Made by a program: the position numbers and the translations under genes
The notes under the pieces: model-generated
What the model saw: the letters and a program-made list of their open reading frames with translations, nothing else
What the model was told of the DNA's origin: nothing
Database searches by the model: none
Part shown: positions 6,836-12,818 of the stretch, in pieces
Numbering within the stretch: the stretch's first letter is position 1
Layout: every line of letters starts with the position of its first letter
Origin: a virus
DNA length: 34,641 bases
Direction: 5' to 3' (one strand)
IMG/VR virus record: IMGVR_UViG_3300033004_000005
Location: 1 to 34,641 of that record

Positions 6836-7656
6836 CGCTTCACCTTGCGCTTAGTCTGCTTGGCAATGGCAGTGAGAATCATTTTATCGAGTAGTTTCTT
6901 TTGGGCAGCCCAGGCGGCAGCCCCGGCATCCCAGGCGGCATCCCCGGCGGCAGCCCTGGCGGCATCCCTGGCGGCATCACTGGCAGCCCTGGCGGCAGCC
7001 CAGGCGGCAGCCCTGGCGGCATCACTGGCAGCCCTGGCGGCAGCCCTGGCGGCATCCCAGGCGGCATCACTGGCAGCCCTGGCGGCAGCCCAGGCGGCAG
7101 CCCTGGCGGCATCATTGGCAGCAGCCCTGGCAGCCCTGGCGGCATCCCAGGCGGCAGCCCTGGCAGCCCCGGCGGCATCCCCGGCGGCATCCCAGGCGGC
7201 AGCCCTGGCGGCAGCCCTTGATGTCTCATCGCCAGTCTCTAAATAATCCCTAACGAGACGTGGGCAGTCCCAGAGATGGATGACGCTGAGGGCGCACTTT
7301 CTCGCAAATTCGCGTAAGATTGGTTTTGCGTCTATGCGGGAGATATAGGTTCGTTCTCTCGCGACTGATTTATCTTCTTCATGGACCTTTTTGCCGCCGA
7401 GAGAGACGCGGAATAGGATATTCCCTGGCGCATAATTCAGTGCGTCCAGAACCGATGGAGACGCATGAAGTCCCTGCTGGCACATGATCGGTTCGCATTT
7501 CACCTTATGTGTAATGCCAACCTTGATTTTGCGTCCGTCTCCATAACGCAAGCGCTCGGTTGCGTCTGAAAAGTACCATCCAAGCCACTTCTTCTTAGTG
7601 GCGACCTTTTTCTTTACAGGATTGCGCTTAACGGCCTTACGCTTAGCTTTCCTCAT
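6832..7656 (-). CDS. Ala-rich repeat protein with phage N-terminal domain
   Basis: 274 residues. A Lys/Arg-rich start (MRKAKRKAVKRNPVKKK) leads to a globular domain, ~24-145: LGWYFSDATERLRYGDGRKI, GITHKV, MCQQGLHAS, DALNYAPGNILFRV, ending CALSVIHLWDCP. This resembles a phage family I recall as DUF7666. Residues ~147-250 are an alanine-rich array with four-residue rhythm (AARA, AAWD, AASD, AAND) predicting a long amphipathic helix. The tail is basic. The repeat coding DNA is a 12-bp tandem array, open in several frames. ATG 7656 follows ccacggagaaa. Function unknown; the repeat could be a spacer or oligomerisation rod. Confidence 0.7.
   Translation of the reverse strand: MRKAKRKAVKRNPVKKKVATKKKWLGWYFSDATERLRYGDGRKIKVGITHKVKCEPIMCQQGLHASPSVLDALNYAPGNILFRVSLGGKKVHEEDKSVARERTYISRIDAKPILREFARKCALSVIHLWDCPRLVRDYLETGDETSRAAARAAAWDAAGDAAGAARAAAWDAARAARAAANDAARAAAWAAARAASDAAWDAARAAARAASDAARAAAWAAARAASDAARDAARAAAGDAAWDAGAAAWAAQKKLLDKMILTAIAKQTKRKVKR
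6904..7219 (-). repeat. 12-bp degenerate tandem repeat within the Ala-rich gene
   Basis: About 25 units of ggc(ag/at)c-c-n-n-ggc type, with some 9-bp partial units, all multiples of 3 so the frame is kept. Neighbouring copies vary mainly at one or two positions (cct, cca, ccc, act, att). Length variation by slippage is expected without loss of frame. Confidence 0.9.
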
Positions 7657-7719
7657 TGTATTTCTCCGTGGTGCAGGCTGGGAGGGCCGTCTTAGGCCCC
7701 CCGTGTCTGCATCGCAGAA

Positions 7720-8079
7720 TTATGCGCCGATAACCGCAGGTGCCTCCTCCGTGGCGCTGATATGGAAGAGATTGAAGGGGCCGACACGAACCGCCTTCTC
7801 ACCCTTCTTGACGAGGCGCCCCTTCTCGAACCACTTGCGGTACGTGAGGACATTCTCGCGGGGCTTTACATCCTGGATGCCCTTGGCAGCGAAGGCGGCG
7901 ATGCAGTCGGCATCGTTCTTGGCGGCGAACACCGCCTTCTCGGCATCGGTCAGCTTCTGCCGGCCGCGCGGCTTCTTGGCGTTCTTCTTGCCCTTGGCCT
8001 TCTGCGGGGCCTTGTGGCCCTTGGCAGCGAGCGCGGCCTGGACGGCGGCAACGATGGTAGCCATATCTTGAGCCTGCAT
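7720..8079 (-). CDS. ArdC-N-like small protein (paralogue A)
   Basis: 119 residues from ATG 8079 behind leader ccacggagac. Layout: hydrophobic Ala-rich start (MATIVAAVQAALAA), Lys-rich linker (APQKAKGKKNAKKPRGRQK), helical middle, then PRENVLTYRKWFEKGRLVKK with GEKAVRV and a final LFHIS. The last part resembles the N-terminal ssDNA-binding domain of ArdC-like antirestriction proteins (WLTYKQA...GGxVRKGEK); this is an inference from a short motif. A diverged second copy lies at 14778-15137. Confidence 0.6.
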   Translation of the reverse strand: MQAQDMATIVAAVQAALAAKGHKAPQKAKGKKNAKKPRGRQKLTDAEKAVFAAKNDADCIAAFAAKGIQDVKPRENVLTYRKWFEKGRLVKKGEKAVRVGPFNLFHISATEEAPAVIGA

Positions 8080-8118
8080 TGTCAGTCTCCGTGGTTGGTG
8101 GTGGTCGTCGGGGTGGGA

Positions 8119-8165
8119 TTCCTTCATTTCCCTTCCCTACTCAAGGTAGGAAGGGAATGAAGGAA
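8119..8165 (-). other. Long hairpin, TTGA loop
   Basis: Arms 8119-8140 and 8146-8165 pair over ~19 bp with two bulges. The loop on the minus strand contains TTGA. It fills the gap between the 8170-8394 gene and the paralogue A gene. No U tract. Confidence 0.75.
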
Positions 8166-8169
8166 GAAA

Positions 8170-8394
8170 TCAGCGGTGATGTGTCTGGATGCGCGGGAGG
8201 GGGTTGCCGGGGAAATTTCCGTCAATGGAGTATTTAGCCCTATCCCTCTCTGCCTTGGGCAAGCTATCGTAAACGCGATATGAGGATTGATAGTTGCGAG
8301 ATAGGAAAACTGGATTCCAGCCATTTGGCCCAAGCAACATTGGATCATTCCACTTAGGCCGCGTATCAGGTGGCAGCTTGCGTCTCTTGCGCAT
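8170..8394 (-). CDS. Small hypothetical protein
   Basis: 74 residues, basic, Pro- and Tyr-rich, with MRKRRKLPPDTRPKWNDP, GPNGWNPVF and YDSLPKAERDRAKY. ATG 8394 follows the leader gacggagac. Function unknown. It starts back-to-back with the rightward small terminase gene, so the 38-base space 8395-8432 is a divergent start region. Confidence 0.6.
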   Translation of the reverse strand: MRKRRKLPPDTRPKWNDPMLLGPNGWNPVFLSRNYQSSYRVYDSLPKAERDRAKYSIDGNFPGNPLPRIQTHHR

Positions 8395-8432
8395 GGCTTG
8401 TCTCCGTCATAAGCATCGGTTATGATTGGCGA

Positions 8433-9047
8433 ATGGCACCGTTGACGAATCTTAAGCACGAAGTCTTCGTGCGCTCGTATGTTCGCCGCCAGATCGATGC
8501 ATTCAAGAACAAGCCTGAGGGCTGGCACGGTCGCGGCTACGGCTTCATCTGGCGCGCTTACAAGGATGCCTACCCGCATGTGACCAAGCATACGGTCCTG
8601 CTGGCGGCCTCTTACCGATTGCACAAGAAGCCTCACATCCAGGAGAGGATACGTGAAGTCATGAAGAAGATGCTCACCCGGATGGATATCACCGAAGAGC
8701 GCATCCTTACCCAGTATCAGGATGCCTACGATCTTGCGGCGCAACAAGGCAAGTCGGCCGACATGATCTCGGCATCGACGGCTCAGGCTAAGCTGGTTGG
8801 GCTGCTGCGTGACCGCATCGAGGCGGGAGCGCCCGGCGATTTCGATAAGCTGGAGAACGTATCCGACGTTCTGGCGGCCGTAGAGAGGCAGGCAGGCCCA
8901 GAGGCTGCGTTAATGCTTGCCAAGGTGCTGGGACTAAGCCCCCCAGAAGACTCCAACCAGGAGCCTTCTGAAGGGCCCACAGAGGCAGAGGATCAGAATA
9001 CCGCCGATCTGGAGCGGCTTGATCCTCCAAGTGGGTCGGTGAATTAA
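8433..9047 (+). CDS. Terminase small subunit
   Basis: 204 residues from ATG 8433. Matches the Terminase_2 pattern: LTNLKHEVFVRSYV, then FIWRAYKDAYPHVTKH as HTH, then AASYRLHKKPHIQERI, then TRMDITEERILTQYQDA and a long helix with ASTAQAKLVGLL, ending in an acidic Pro/Glu-rich tail that would contact the large subunit. The small subunit recognises phage DNA at the packaging start and feeds the large subunit. It is the only rightward gene among leftward early genes and is 16.8 kb from the large-subunit gene, which is unusual; most phages keep them adjacent. The Shine-Dalgarno is weak. The hexamer array begins four bases after its stop. Confidence 0.85.
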   Translation: MAPLTNLKHEVFVRSYVRRQIDAFKNKPEGWHGRGYGFIWRAYKDAYPHVTKHTVLLAASYRLHKKPHIQERIREVMKKMLTRMDITEERILTQYQDAYDLAAQQGKSADMISASTAQAKLVGLLRDRIEAGAPGDFDKLENVSDVLAAVERQAGPEAALMLAKVLGLSPPEDSNQEPSEGPTEAEDQNTADLERLDPPSGSVN

Positions 9048-9050
9048 TAA

Positions 9051-9218
9051 GACCCAGACCAAGACCCAGACCAAGACCAAGACCAAGACCTAGACCTAGA
9101 CCTAGACCCAGACCTAGACCTAGACCAAGACCTAGACCAAGACCTAGACCAAGACCCAGACCCAGACCCAGACCAAGACCTAGACCAAGACCTAGACCAA
9201 GACCTAGACCAAGACCTC
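9051..9218. repeat. Hexanucleotide array GACC(A/C/T)A x28
   Basis: Twenty-eight contiguous hexamers fill exactly 168 bases. Twenty-seven are GACCHA and the last is gacctc. Only the fifth base varies (a, c or t; never g). It starts four bases after the terS stop and ends 25 bases before the next leftward gene. A leftward reading gives Ser-Trp/Ser-Arg repeats but has only a TTG start and no ribosome site, so it is probably non-coding. Its position suggests a binding array for the small terminase (pac or cos-type site), as an inference. Confidence 0.95.
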
Positions 9219-9243
9219 TTATTTGCTGGCTGGAGCATGGTGG

Positions 9244-9501
9244 TTACTTCATCTGGCCAAAGCTCTCGATTGATTGGCGGGTTACATACCAATCATTCGG
9301 GAGCGGCTGTGCATCTTTCCATCCGCCAGAATTAAGGGGGCCTGTTTCGTAGACGATTTTGGCCTCACTGAGCTTGACGCAACTATCATTCACCCCGACG
9401 AGTTTTCCGGTGTAGATATACACGCCACAAAACAGGGTGATGGATTTACCGAGGAACGATTCCAGTCCCTCGCCTTCAACCTCAGTCACAACGACTTTCA
9501 T
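9244..9501 (-). CDS. Small beta-rich phage protein
   Basis: 85 residues from ATG 9501; the nearby ATG 9507 is too close to the leader ccacggaga. MKVVVTEVEGEGLESFLGKSI, then FCGVYIYTGKLVGVND and CVKLSEAKIVYETG suggest a five-strand SH3 or Sm-like barrel, followed by GWKDAQPLPNDWYV. The pattern is familiar from other phages but unassigned. An RNA-binding role is only suggested by the fold guess. Confidence 0.65.
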   Translation of the reverse strand: MKVVVTEVEGEGLESFLGKSITLFCGVYIYTGKLVGVNDSCVKLSEAKIVYETGPLNSGGWKDAQPLPNDWYVTRQSIESFGQMK

Positions 9502-9527
9502 AAGCATTCTCCGTGGTTGGTGGATGA

Positions 9528-9755
9528 TTAATTGACTGTGCGATTCTTTGGCCAGTCGGTGAAGTCATCAGAGTCGTCATCTTCCCCCGGAAGGGTGCTG
9601 TAGAGAGCTTCGCGGGCAAGCTCTCCCAGGCGGTGTCCTGGGATGCCGCTTGAGGCGGCTTCCATCCAGAGCACCATGAGCTTGATTTTAAGCTCCGGCG
9701 TAGGGTACTGGGCGACAATAGGCTTTACTGCCGCCTTAAACTCAGCTTCGGTCAT
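9528..9755 (-). CDS. Small helical protein
   Basis: 75 residues. MTEAEFKAAVKPIVAQYPTP, then ELKIKLMVLWMEAA, then LGELAREALYS and an acidic C-terminus (GEDDDSDDFTDW). ATG 9755 follows leader aacggagaac. Its layout (helix, helix, LA.EAL) resembles that of the next gene 9770-10027 (RPIFAQP, LADLATEALSEA), so the two may be distant paralogues. Function unknown. Confidence 0.6.
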   Translation of the reverse strand: MTEAEFKAAVKPIVAQYPTPELKIKLMVLWMEAASSGIPGHRLGELAREALYSTLPGEDDDSDDFTDWPKNRTVN

Positions 9756-9769
9756 ATTGTTCTCCGTTG

Positions 9770-10027
9770 TCAGTCGCGTGAGCTAATTCCCAATTCCTGC
9801 CGCATGGCTTCCTTGGGGGTCTGGCCTCTCTTGATGGTGAATGCCATGGCCTCCAGCGGTCTGGCTTCGCTAAGGGCCTCCGTGGCGAGGTCTGCCAAAT
9901 CTCTGGCAGAAAATCCCTCTCTGCGGGCGGCAGTGAGAATATCATTCACCTGTTGCGCGGTCTCCTCGCTATGGGGCTGCGCAAAGATGGGTCGCAGCAA
10001 GTCCTTGATTTCTACTCTTGTTCTCAT
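9770..10027 (-). CDS. Small helical protein
   Basis: 85 residues from ATG 10027, behind aacggagaac. MRTRVEIKDLLRPIFAQPHS, then QQVNDILTAARREGFSARDL, then LADLATEALSEARPLEAMAF and KEAMRQELG. Helical and charged; similar in plan to its neighbour 9528-9755. Function unknown. Confidence 0.6.
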   Translation of the reverse strand: MRTRVEIKDLLRPIFAQPHSEETAQQVNDILTAARREGFSARDLADLATEALSEARPLEAMAFTIKRGQTPKEAMRQELGISSRD

Positions 10028-10046
10028 ATTTGTTCTCCGTTGGTGG

Positions 10047-10196
10047 TTACAAGTTACGATTTTTGACCTCGATGGTTTTAATATCGAAAAAGCTAGCAGC
10101 GATGGTGGCTGCCATAAGTCCCACTCCGGCAATCGGCTGGGTTACCAGAAGTGATCCTGCGGCAAATCCCAGGCCGCATATAAAGAGAGATTTCAT
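10047..10196 (-). CDS. Small membrane protein, 49 residues
   Basis: Starts MKSLFICGLGFAAGSLLV and continues with a second hydrophobic stretch (IAGVGLMAATIAASFF) before a charged tail (DIKTIEVKNRNL), so one or two membrane helices are likely. ATG 10196 overlaps the stop of the gene upstream as ATGA and has ggaggaag upstream. Possibly a small inner-membrane early protein; holin-like size, but no evidence for lysis. Confidence 0.55.
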   Translation of the reverse strand: MKSLFICGLGFAAGSLLVTQPIAGVGLMAATIAASFFDIKTIEVKNRNL

Positions 10197-10363
10197 GCCA
10201 CTTCCTCCAATTCCGGCTCTTGTCCAGCCATGATGTTAAGTGTCTCGGCGAAATCCTCGTCATGGATTTCCGGTGCCTGCTTGCGCTTATAGGCGCGGCA
10301 CATGAGCGTGATGGACATGATTTCCTCAGCCATAAGCTCATGGATTTCGACAGGATCGAACAT
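10193..10363 (-). CDS. Small acidic protein, 56 residues
   Basis: Begins MFDPVEIHELMAEEIMSI, contains CRAYKRKQAPEIHDEDFAE and ends with an acidic helix (GQEPELEEVA). ATG 10363 follows leader ccacggagaacac. Coupled by ATGA to the membrane protein downstream. Function unknown. Confidence 0.6.
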   Translation of the reverse strand: MFDPVEIHELMAEEIMSITLMCRAYKRKQAPEIHDEDFAETLNIMAGQEPELEEVA

Positions 10364-10387
10364 GGTCCGTGTTCTCCGTGGTGGGGC

Positions 10388-10432
10388 ATCTATCTTCTAT
10401 GCCCTCCTCAATGGAGGGGCATAGAAGTAGAT
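10388..10432 (-). other. Long hairpin, TTGA loop
   Basis: Arms 10388-10407 and 10413-10432 pair over 19 bp with one bulge on each side. The minus-strand loop is ATTGA. It fills the gap between the CxxC protein gene and the 56-residue gene. No U tract. Confidence 0.75.
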
Positions 10433-10434
10433 GG

Positions 10435-10692
10435 TCAGGCTCCCTGCGCGCCAATTGCTTCGTTTGCCGCCTTAAAGACGACTTCGGAGCATTTTGGGCA
10501 GAGCAATTTCTCAAATGAGCTATCTGCCACGGCATTACCTTGGTAATCATAGGCCGTGCGGGCTATCTTAAGTCGTGTCCAGTGTGGTGGTCGGCTGTCT
10601 CCGTAATGCCCATGCGCATTCTCCTGAATATGCTTGAACGCACAGGCATCGCATGTGTACTCGTAGGATGTTGGAATCTCCCGAATTCCCAT
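10435..10692 (-). CDS. Zinc-ribbon-like protein
   Basis: 85 residues with CDAC near residue 14 and CPKC near residue 65, the two halves of a probable four-Cys zinc site. Between them is a His/Arg-rich stretch (HGHYGDSRPPHWTRL). ATG 10692 overlaps the upstream stop as TAAATG, with gggagaag as ribosome site. Probably nucleic-acid or protein binding; no specific family recognised. Confidence 0.65.
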   Translation of the reverse strand: MGIREIPTSYEYTCDACAFKHIQENAHGHYGDSRPPHWTRLKIARTAYDYQGNAVADSSFEKLLCPKCSEVVFKAANEAIGAQGA

Positions 10693-10896
10693 TTACTTCT
10701 CCCTGAAGTCGCGGCTATTCGGCAATTTCCATGATGATCCGCGCACAGTGCCGCGAATATCATTCTGCGCGAGCCATTGTTCGGCATCATTGATGGTGAA
10801 ATCCGCCTTGAATGGCGTATGCTGCCATGGGCAGATGCAGCCCGTATCCGTTACGAGCCATCCATTTACGAGGGTGTAATAGGGCCAGTCGAACAT
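10693..10896 (-). CDS. Small hypothetical protein
   Basis: 67 residues, aromatic-rich: MFDWPYYTLVNGWLVTDTGC, CPWQHTPFKADFTI, EQWLAQNDIRG. ATG 10896 is coupled (TAAATG) to the gene upstream, with ggtgga nearby. Looks like a compact beta-containing domain; function unknown. Confidence 0.6.
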   Translation of the reverse strand: MFDWPYYTLVNGWLVTDTGCICPWQHTPFKADFTINDAEQWLAQNDIRGTVRGSSWKLPNSRDFREK

Positions 10897-11061
10897 TTAT
10901 TTTCCACCGGCGAATAAATGCGCAGCAGAAGAGAAATTAAGTCCGCTGGCGAAGAAACAGGTTGCAATGTACCATATACGGAATGGTAGGTCTGGGGTGG
11001 CACATGCCACCAGTCCGGCGATCAAGCATAGTGCGCCGACAAATAGATTAAACCATTTCAT
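10897..11061 (-). CDS. Small membrane protein with lipobox-like motif
   Basis: 54 residues. The N-terminus MKWFNLFVGALCLIAGLVAC ends in LVAC, which fits a lipoprotein signal (lipobox plus Cys20); a second hydrophobic stretch (WYIATCFFASGLNFS) follows, so a plain two-helix membrane protein is also possible. Strong ribosome site ggaaggagaa before ATG 11061, inside the gene upstream. Its role is unknown; superinfection exclusion or envelope interference would be guesses. Confidence 0.55.
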   Translation of the reverse strand: MKWFNLFVGALCLIAGLVACATPDLPFRIWYIATCFFASGLNFSSAAHLFAGGK

Positions 11062-11245
11062 TTCGATTCTCCTTCCTGGCGGCTGTACGCTCGCTGATTT
11101 CCTGCTCGAATGCAGCGATCATGCTTTCGATGCGCTTCTTGGATGTGCGTAACTGCTTGAGTCGCTTACCTAAGAAGCGTATTCTGTACTCGTTGAATGG
11201 GACGTTGAGTGGGTCACTTAGGTAGGCTGTTGGCATCGCTATCAT
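11048..11245 (-). CDS. Small basic coiled-coil-like protein
   Basis: 65 residues: MPTAYLSDPLNVPFNEYRIR, then a Lys/Arg helix (LGKRLKQLRTSKKRIE) and MIAAFEQEISERTAARKEN. ATG 11245 or 11236 could be used; neither has a good Shine-Dalgarno, but the start lies inside the gene upstream, so coupling is likely. Function unknown. Confidence 0.5.
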   Translation of the reverse strand: MIAMPTAYLSDPLNVPFNEYRIRFLGKRLKQLRTSKKRIESMIAAFEQEISERTAARKENRNEMV

Positions 11246-11456
11246 TCGTAATGCTGAAAGCTTCCTTGAAAAGCTCCGGATCGGCGGCCATTACGAGCCA
11301 TGCGGCGCCGCTAAGAATGAAGGTATCGAGATTGCCGCATCTCATGGCCATCTCATCATCCTTAACGGCTGCTTCGCGCAGGCGAAGCAAGCAATTGCGG
11401 GCCTCCTCTTTGGTAACTGGGTATTTCAGCAGATTTCTCACGATGAAATCCTCCAT
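11214..11456 (-). CDS. Small helical protein
   Basis: 80 residues: MEDFIVRNLLKYPVTKEEAR, NCLLRLREAAVKDDEMAMRC, then AAWLVMAADPELFKEAF. Helical, function unknown. The Shine-Dalgarno before ATG 11456 is weak. Overlaps the next gene by 32 bases. Confidence 0.5.
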   Translation of the reverse strand: MEDFIVRNLLKYPVTKEEARNCLLRLREAAVKDDEMAMRCGNLDTFILSGAAWLVMAADPELFKEAFSITNDSDANSLPK

Positions 11457-11487
11457 TGGCCATCATCAGGCATCGCATGACGGTGCT

Positions 11488-11510
11488 ATCGGGGAGTATT
11501 AATCCCCGAT
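11488..11510 (-). other. Intergenic hairpin
   Basis: Arms 11488-11495 (atcgggga) and 11503-11510 (tccccgat), a perfect 8-bp stem with 7-nt loop, between genes 11214-11456 and 11517-11801. No U tract on the leftward side. Confidence 0.6.
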
Positions 11511-11516
11511 TTCGGC

Positions 11517-11801
11517 CTACTTGGGCTGGAATTCCTTAGCTTCTGGTCCGCAAGTCGAAAGGCGACTACGTTGTGTGGAGCAGAAGAAGAACTTAGGTTT
11601 TTCTTGCGCAGGAGCGCCAGTAAGCTCCTCTTCTGATAGCTTTTGTGGGTATGGAGCATTAAGGCATTTGGCGAACCTATAGCGATACTGAAGCCATGTG
11701 ACTGGCGCCATTATCCACCCAATCACAGGTATCAAGGCGAGCCACAACCACGAATTATCCGGCTTACAGAACTTGCAGTCCTTGCAATATTTCGTTGACA
11801 T
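11517..11801 (-). CDS. Cys-rich membrane-associated small protein
   Basis: 94 residues. The N-terminus YCKDCKFC is a possible metal site; residues ~18-38 (WLWLALIPVIGWIMAPVTWL) form a clear membrane helix; after it come KCLNAPYP and FFFCSTQR with two more Cys, then a polar tail. Cys residues on both sides of the helix are unusual and may bind metal or form disulfides. ATG 11801 has taggagaac as ribosome site within the end of the upstream gene region. Confidence 0.6.
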   Translation of the reverse strand: MSTKYCKDCKFCKPDNSWLWLALIPVIGWIMAPVTWLQYRYRFAKCLNAPYPQKLSEEELTGAPAQEKPKFFFCSTQRSRLSTCGPEAKEFQPK

Positions 11802-11810
11802 ATGGTTCTC

Positions 11811-12020
11811 CTACTTGGGCCGCGTGGAGAGGTAACCAGCCTTGGCCTTGTAATTGGTCAGGGCGGCGGCAGCGATCTTATCGTTCTCGCTGTAGCGAGC
11901 GAGGTGCTTGGTGATGCGCTTGATGTGGGACTTGGCGTGACGATTCTCATTGCGGTAGCGCAGGTTCTGCGCCGACTTGCGGGTGCGATCCTGCTTGGAA
12001 TTCTTCTGCTTCTGAGCCAT
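11811..12020 (-). CDS. Very basic small protein (bS20-like look)
   Basis: 69 residues, about 30% Lys/Arg/His. MAQKQKNSKQDRTRKSAQNL, then RYRNENRHAKSHIKRITKHL, then ENDKIAAAALTNYKAKAGYL. The order of basic helices followed by D..AAAAL recalls ribosomal protein bS20, but that is a weak impression and a nucleic-acid-binding phage protein is as likely. ATG 12020 has a strong ggaggac ribosome site. Confidence 0.55.
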   Translation of the reverse strand: MAQKQKNSKQDRTRKSAQNLRYRNENRHAKSHIKRITKHLARYSENDKIAAAALTNYKAKAGYLSTRPK

Positions 12021-12043
12021 TTAGTCCTCCGATGGCTGTGGGA

Positions 12044-12292
12044 TTAGTGTCGGCCCGGAATGACGATTTCCTTGGGCTCTCCGGGCGGCTTATACTGCTC
12101 GAACGGATTGCCATTTACCAAATGGCCGAGCGGTTCCATCTGATAATCATCGCCGGAGTCATCGACAATGCAGATGACGGCGCGGTATTCTCCGGTTTCC
12201 TTATCCTCGCATTGCAGTAAAGCGAGGCGTCCGTCTCGTGCGGCTTCGCACAAGGCGTCGAATTTCTCCTGGTCGTGGGCCTTGATAGCCAT
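12044..12292 (-). CDS. DUF6117-like protein
   Basis: 82 residues from ATG 12292 behind ccacggaggaa. The sequence HDQEKFDALCEAARDGRLALL, CEDKETGEYRAVICIVDD, then EPLGHLVNGNPFEQYKPP fits my memory of DUF6117, small alphaproteobacterial proteins often on plasmids and phages. Function unknown. A small mixed alpha/beta domain is expected. Confidence 0.65.
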   Translation of the reverse strand: MAIKAHDQEKFDALCEAARDGRLALLQCEDKETGEYRAVICIVDDSGDDYQMEPLGHLVNGNPFEQYKPPGEPKEIVIPGRH

Positions 12293-12309
12293 TAATTTCC
12301 TCCGTGGTT

Positions 12310-12393
12310 TTAGTGCATTACAGGCGGTATGAGCCCGATCAAGATACCAAAGATCAGGCCCATAGAGAGTCCGGTGAGGATGATTTTGAGCAT
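12310..12393 (-). CDS. 27-residue membrane microprotein
   Basis: The frame reads MLKIILTGLSMGLIFGILIG then LIPPVMH, one membrane helix with almost no soluble part. ATG 12393 overlaps the upstream stop as TAATG, a typical coupling junction. Its ribosome site is weak. The coupling and the uninterrupted hydrophobic reading are the evidence. Confidence 0.5.
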   Translation of the reverse strand: MLKIILTGLSMGLIFGILIGLIPPVMH

Positions 12394-12740
12394 TATTCAG
12401 TCTTGCTGAAGAGCTTGGCCAGCTTTTCGCGGCGGGTGATTTCCTCAAGGACTGCCTTTTTGGGCAGATGCTCGATATGACGGTATTGGTAAGCATCCCC
12501 GTAGGGCAGGTGGATCAGGCAGGCGTTCTTGCCGTCTGCGAGCATGTAGCAGGCGTAACCATCGCCAACCAGGAACATGGCGATTTTGCCGGTATGCGGG
12601 CCATTCCAGCCGTTGTCGCGCAGCCATTTAGCAAGCTGTTCCTGGTGATCTTCCTTCCGCTTACGCTCGCGGTCAGTGTCGTAATTGGCGTAATCCGGCT
12701 CGGGGAACGGTACTTCATCCGGGCATGTGAATACTTTCAT
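12393..12740 (-). CDS. Hypothetical phage protein
   Basis: 115 residues from ATG 12740, six bases after ggaga. MKVFTCPDEVPFPEPDYANY, a charged helix (RERKRKEDHQEQLAKWLRDN), then GKIAMFLVGDGYACYML and ACLIHLPYGDAYQYRH as a likely beta sheet, then a basic helix. Looks like one folded domain of unknown function. Confidence 0.6.
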   Translation of the reverse strand: MKVFTCPDEVPFPEPDYANYDTDRERKRKEDHQEQLAKWLRDNGWNGPHTGKIAMFLVGDGYACYMLADGKNACLIHLPYGDAYQYRHIEHLPKKAVLEEITRREKLAKLFSKTE

Positions 12741-12770
12741 GGCGATCTCCATGGTTTGTGCTGGTCCTAC

Positions 12771-12807
12771 GTGTGGGCTCTTCTACTCAAGTAGAGAGAG
12801 CCCACAC
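12771..12807 (-). other. Long hairpin, TTGA loop
   Basis: Outer arms 12771-12781 and 12797-12807 (11 bp) plus inner ctac/gtag pair around loop tcaa (TTGA on the minus strand). It follows the kinase-like gene. No U tract. Confidence 0.75.
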
Positions 12808-12818
12808 TAGGGGATGGT

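Noticed and set aside
6901-7221. Collagen-like Gly-X-Y frame on the plus strand
   Set aside because: It arises from the 12-bp repeat of the Ala-rich gene read on the other strand; no flanking coding sequence supports it.
9044-9292. Ser/Trp/Arg repeat protein across the hexamer array
   Set aside because: Only a TTG start without a ribosome site, and the repeated hexamer explains the composition.
10093-10389. 98-codon minus frame
   Set aside because: It lies in another frame over the better-supported 56- and 49-residue genes and lacks a ribosome site.
11811-12020. Phage ribosomal protein bS20
   Set aside because: Similarity is limited to basic helices and one short motif; kept only as a note on the gene.
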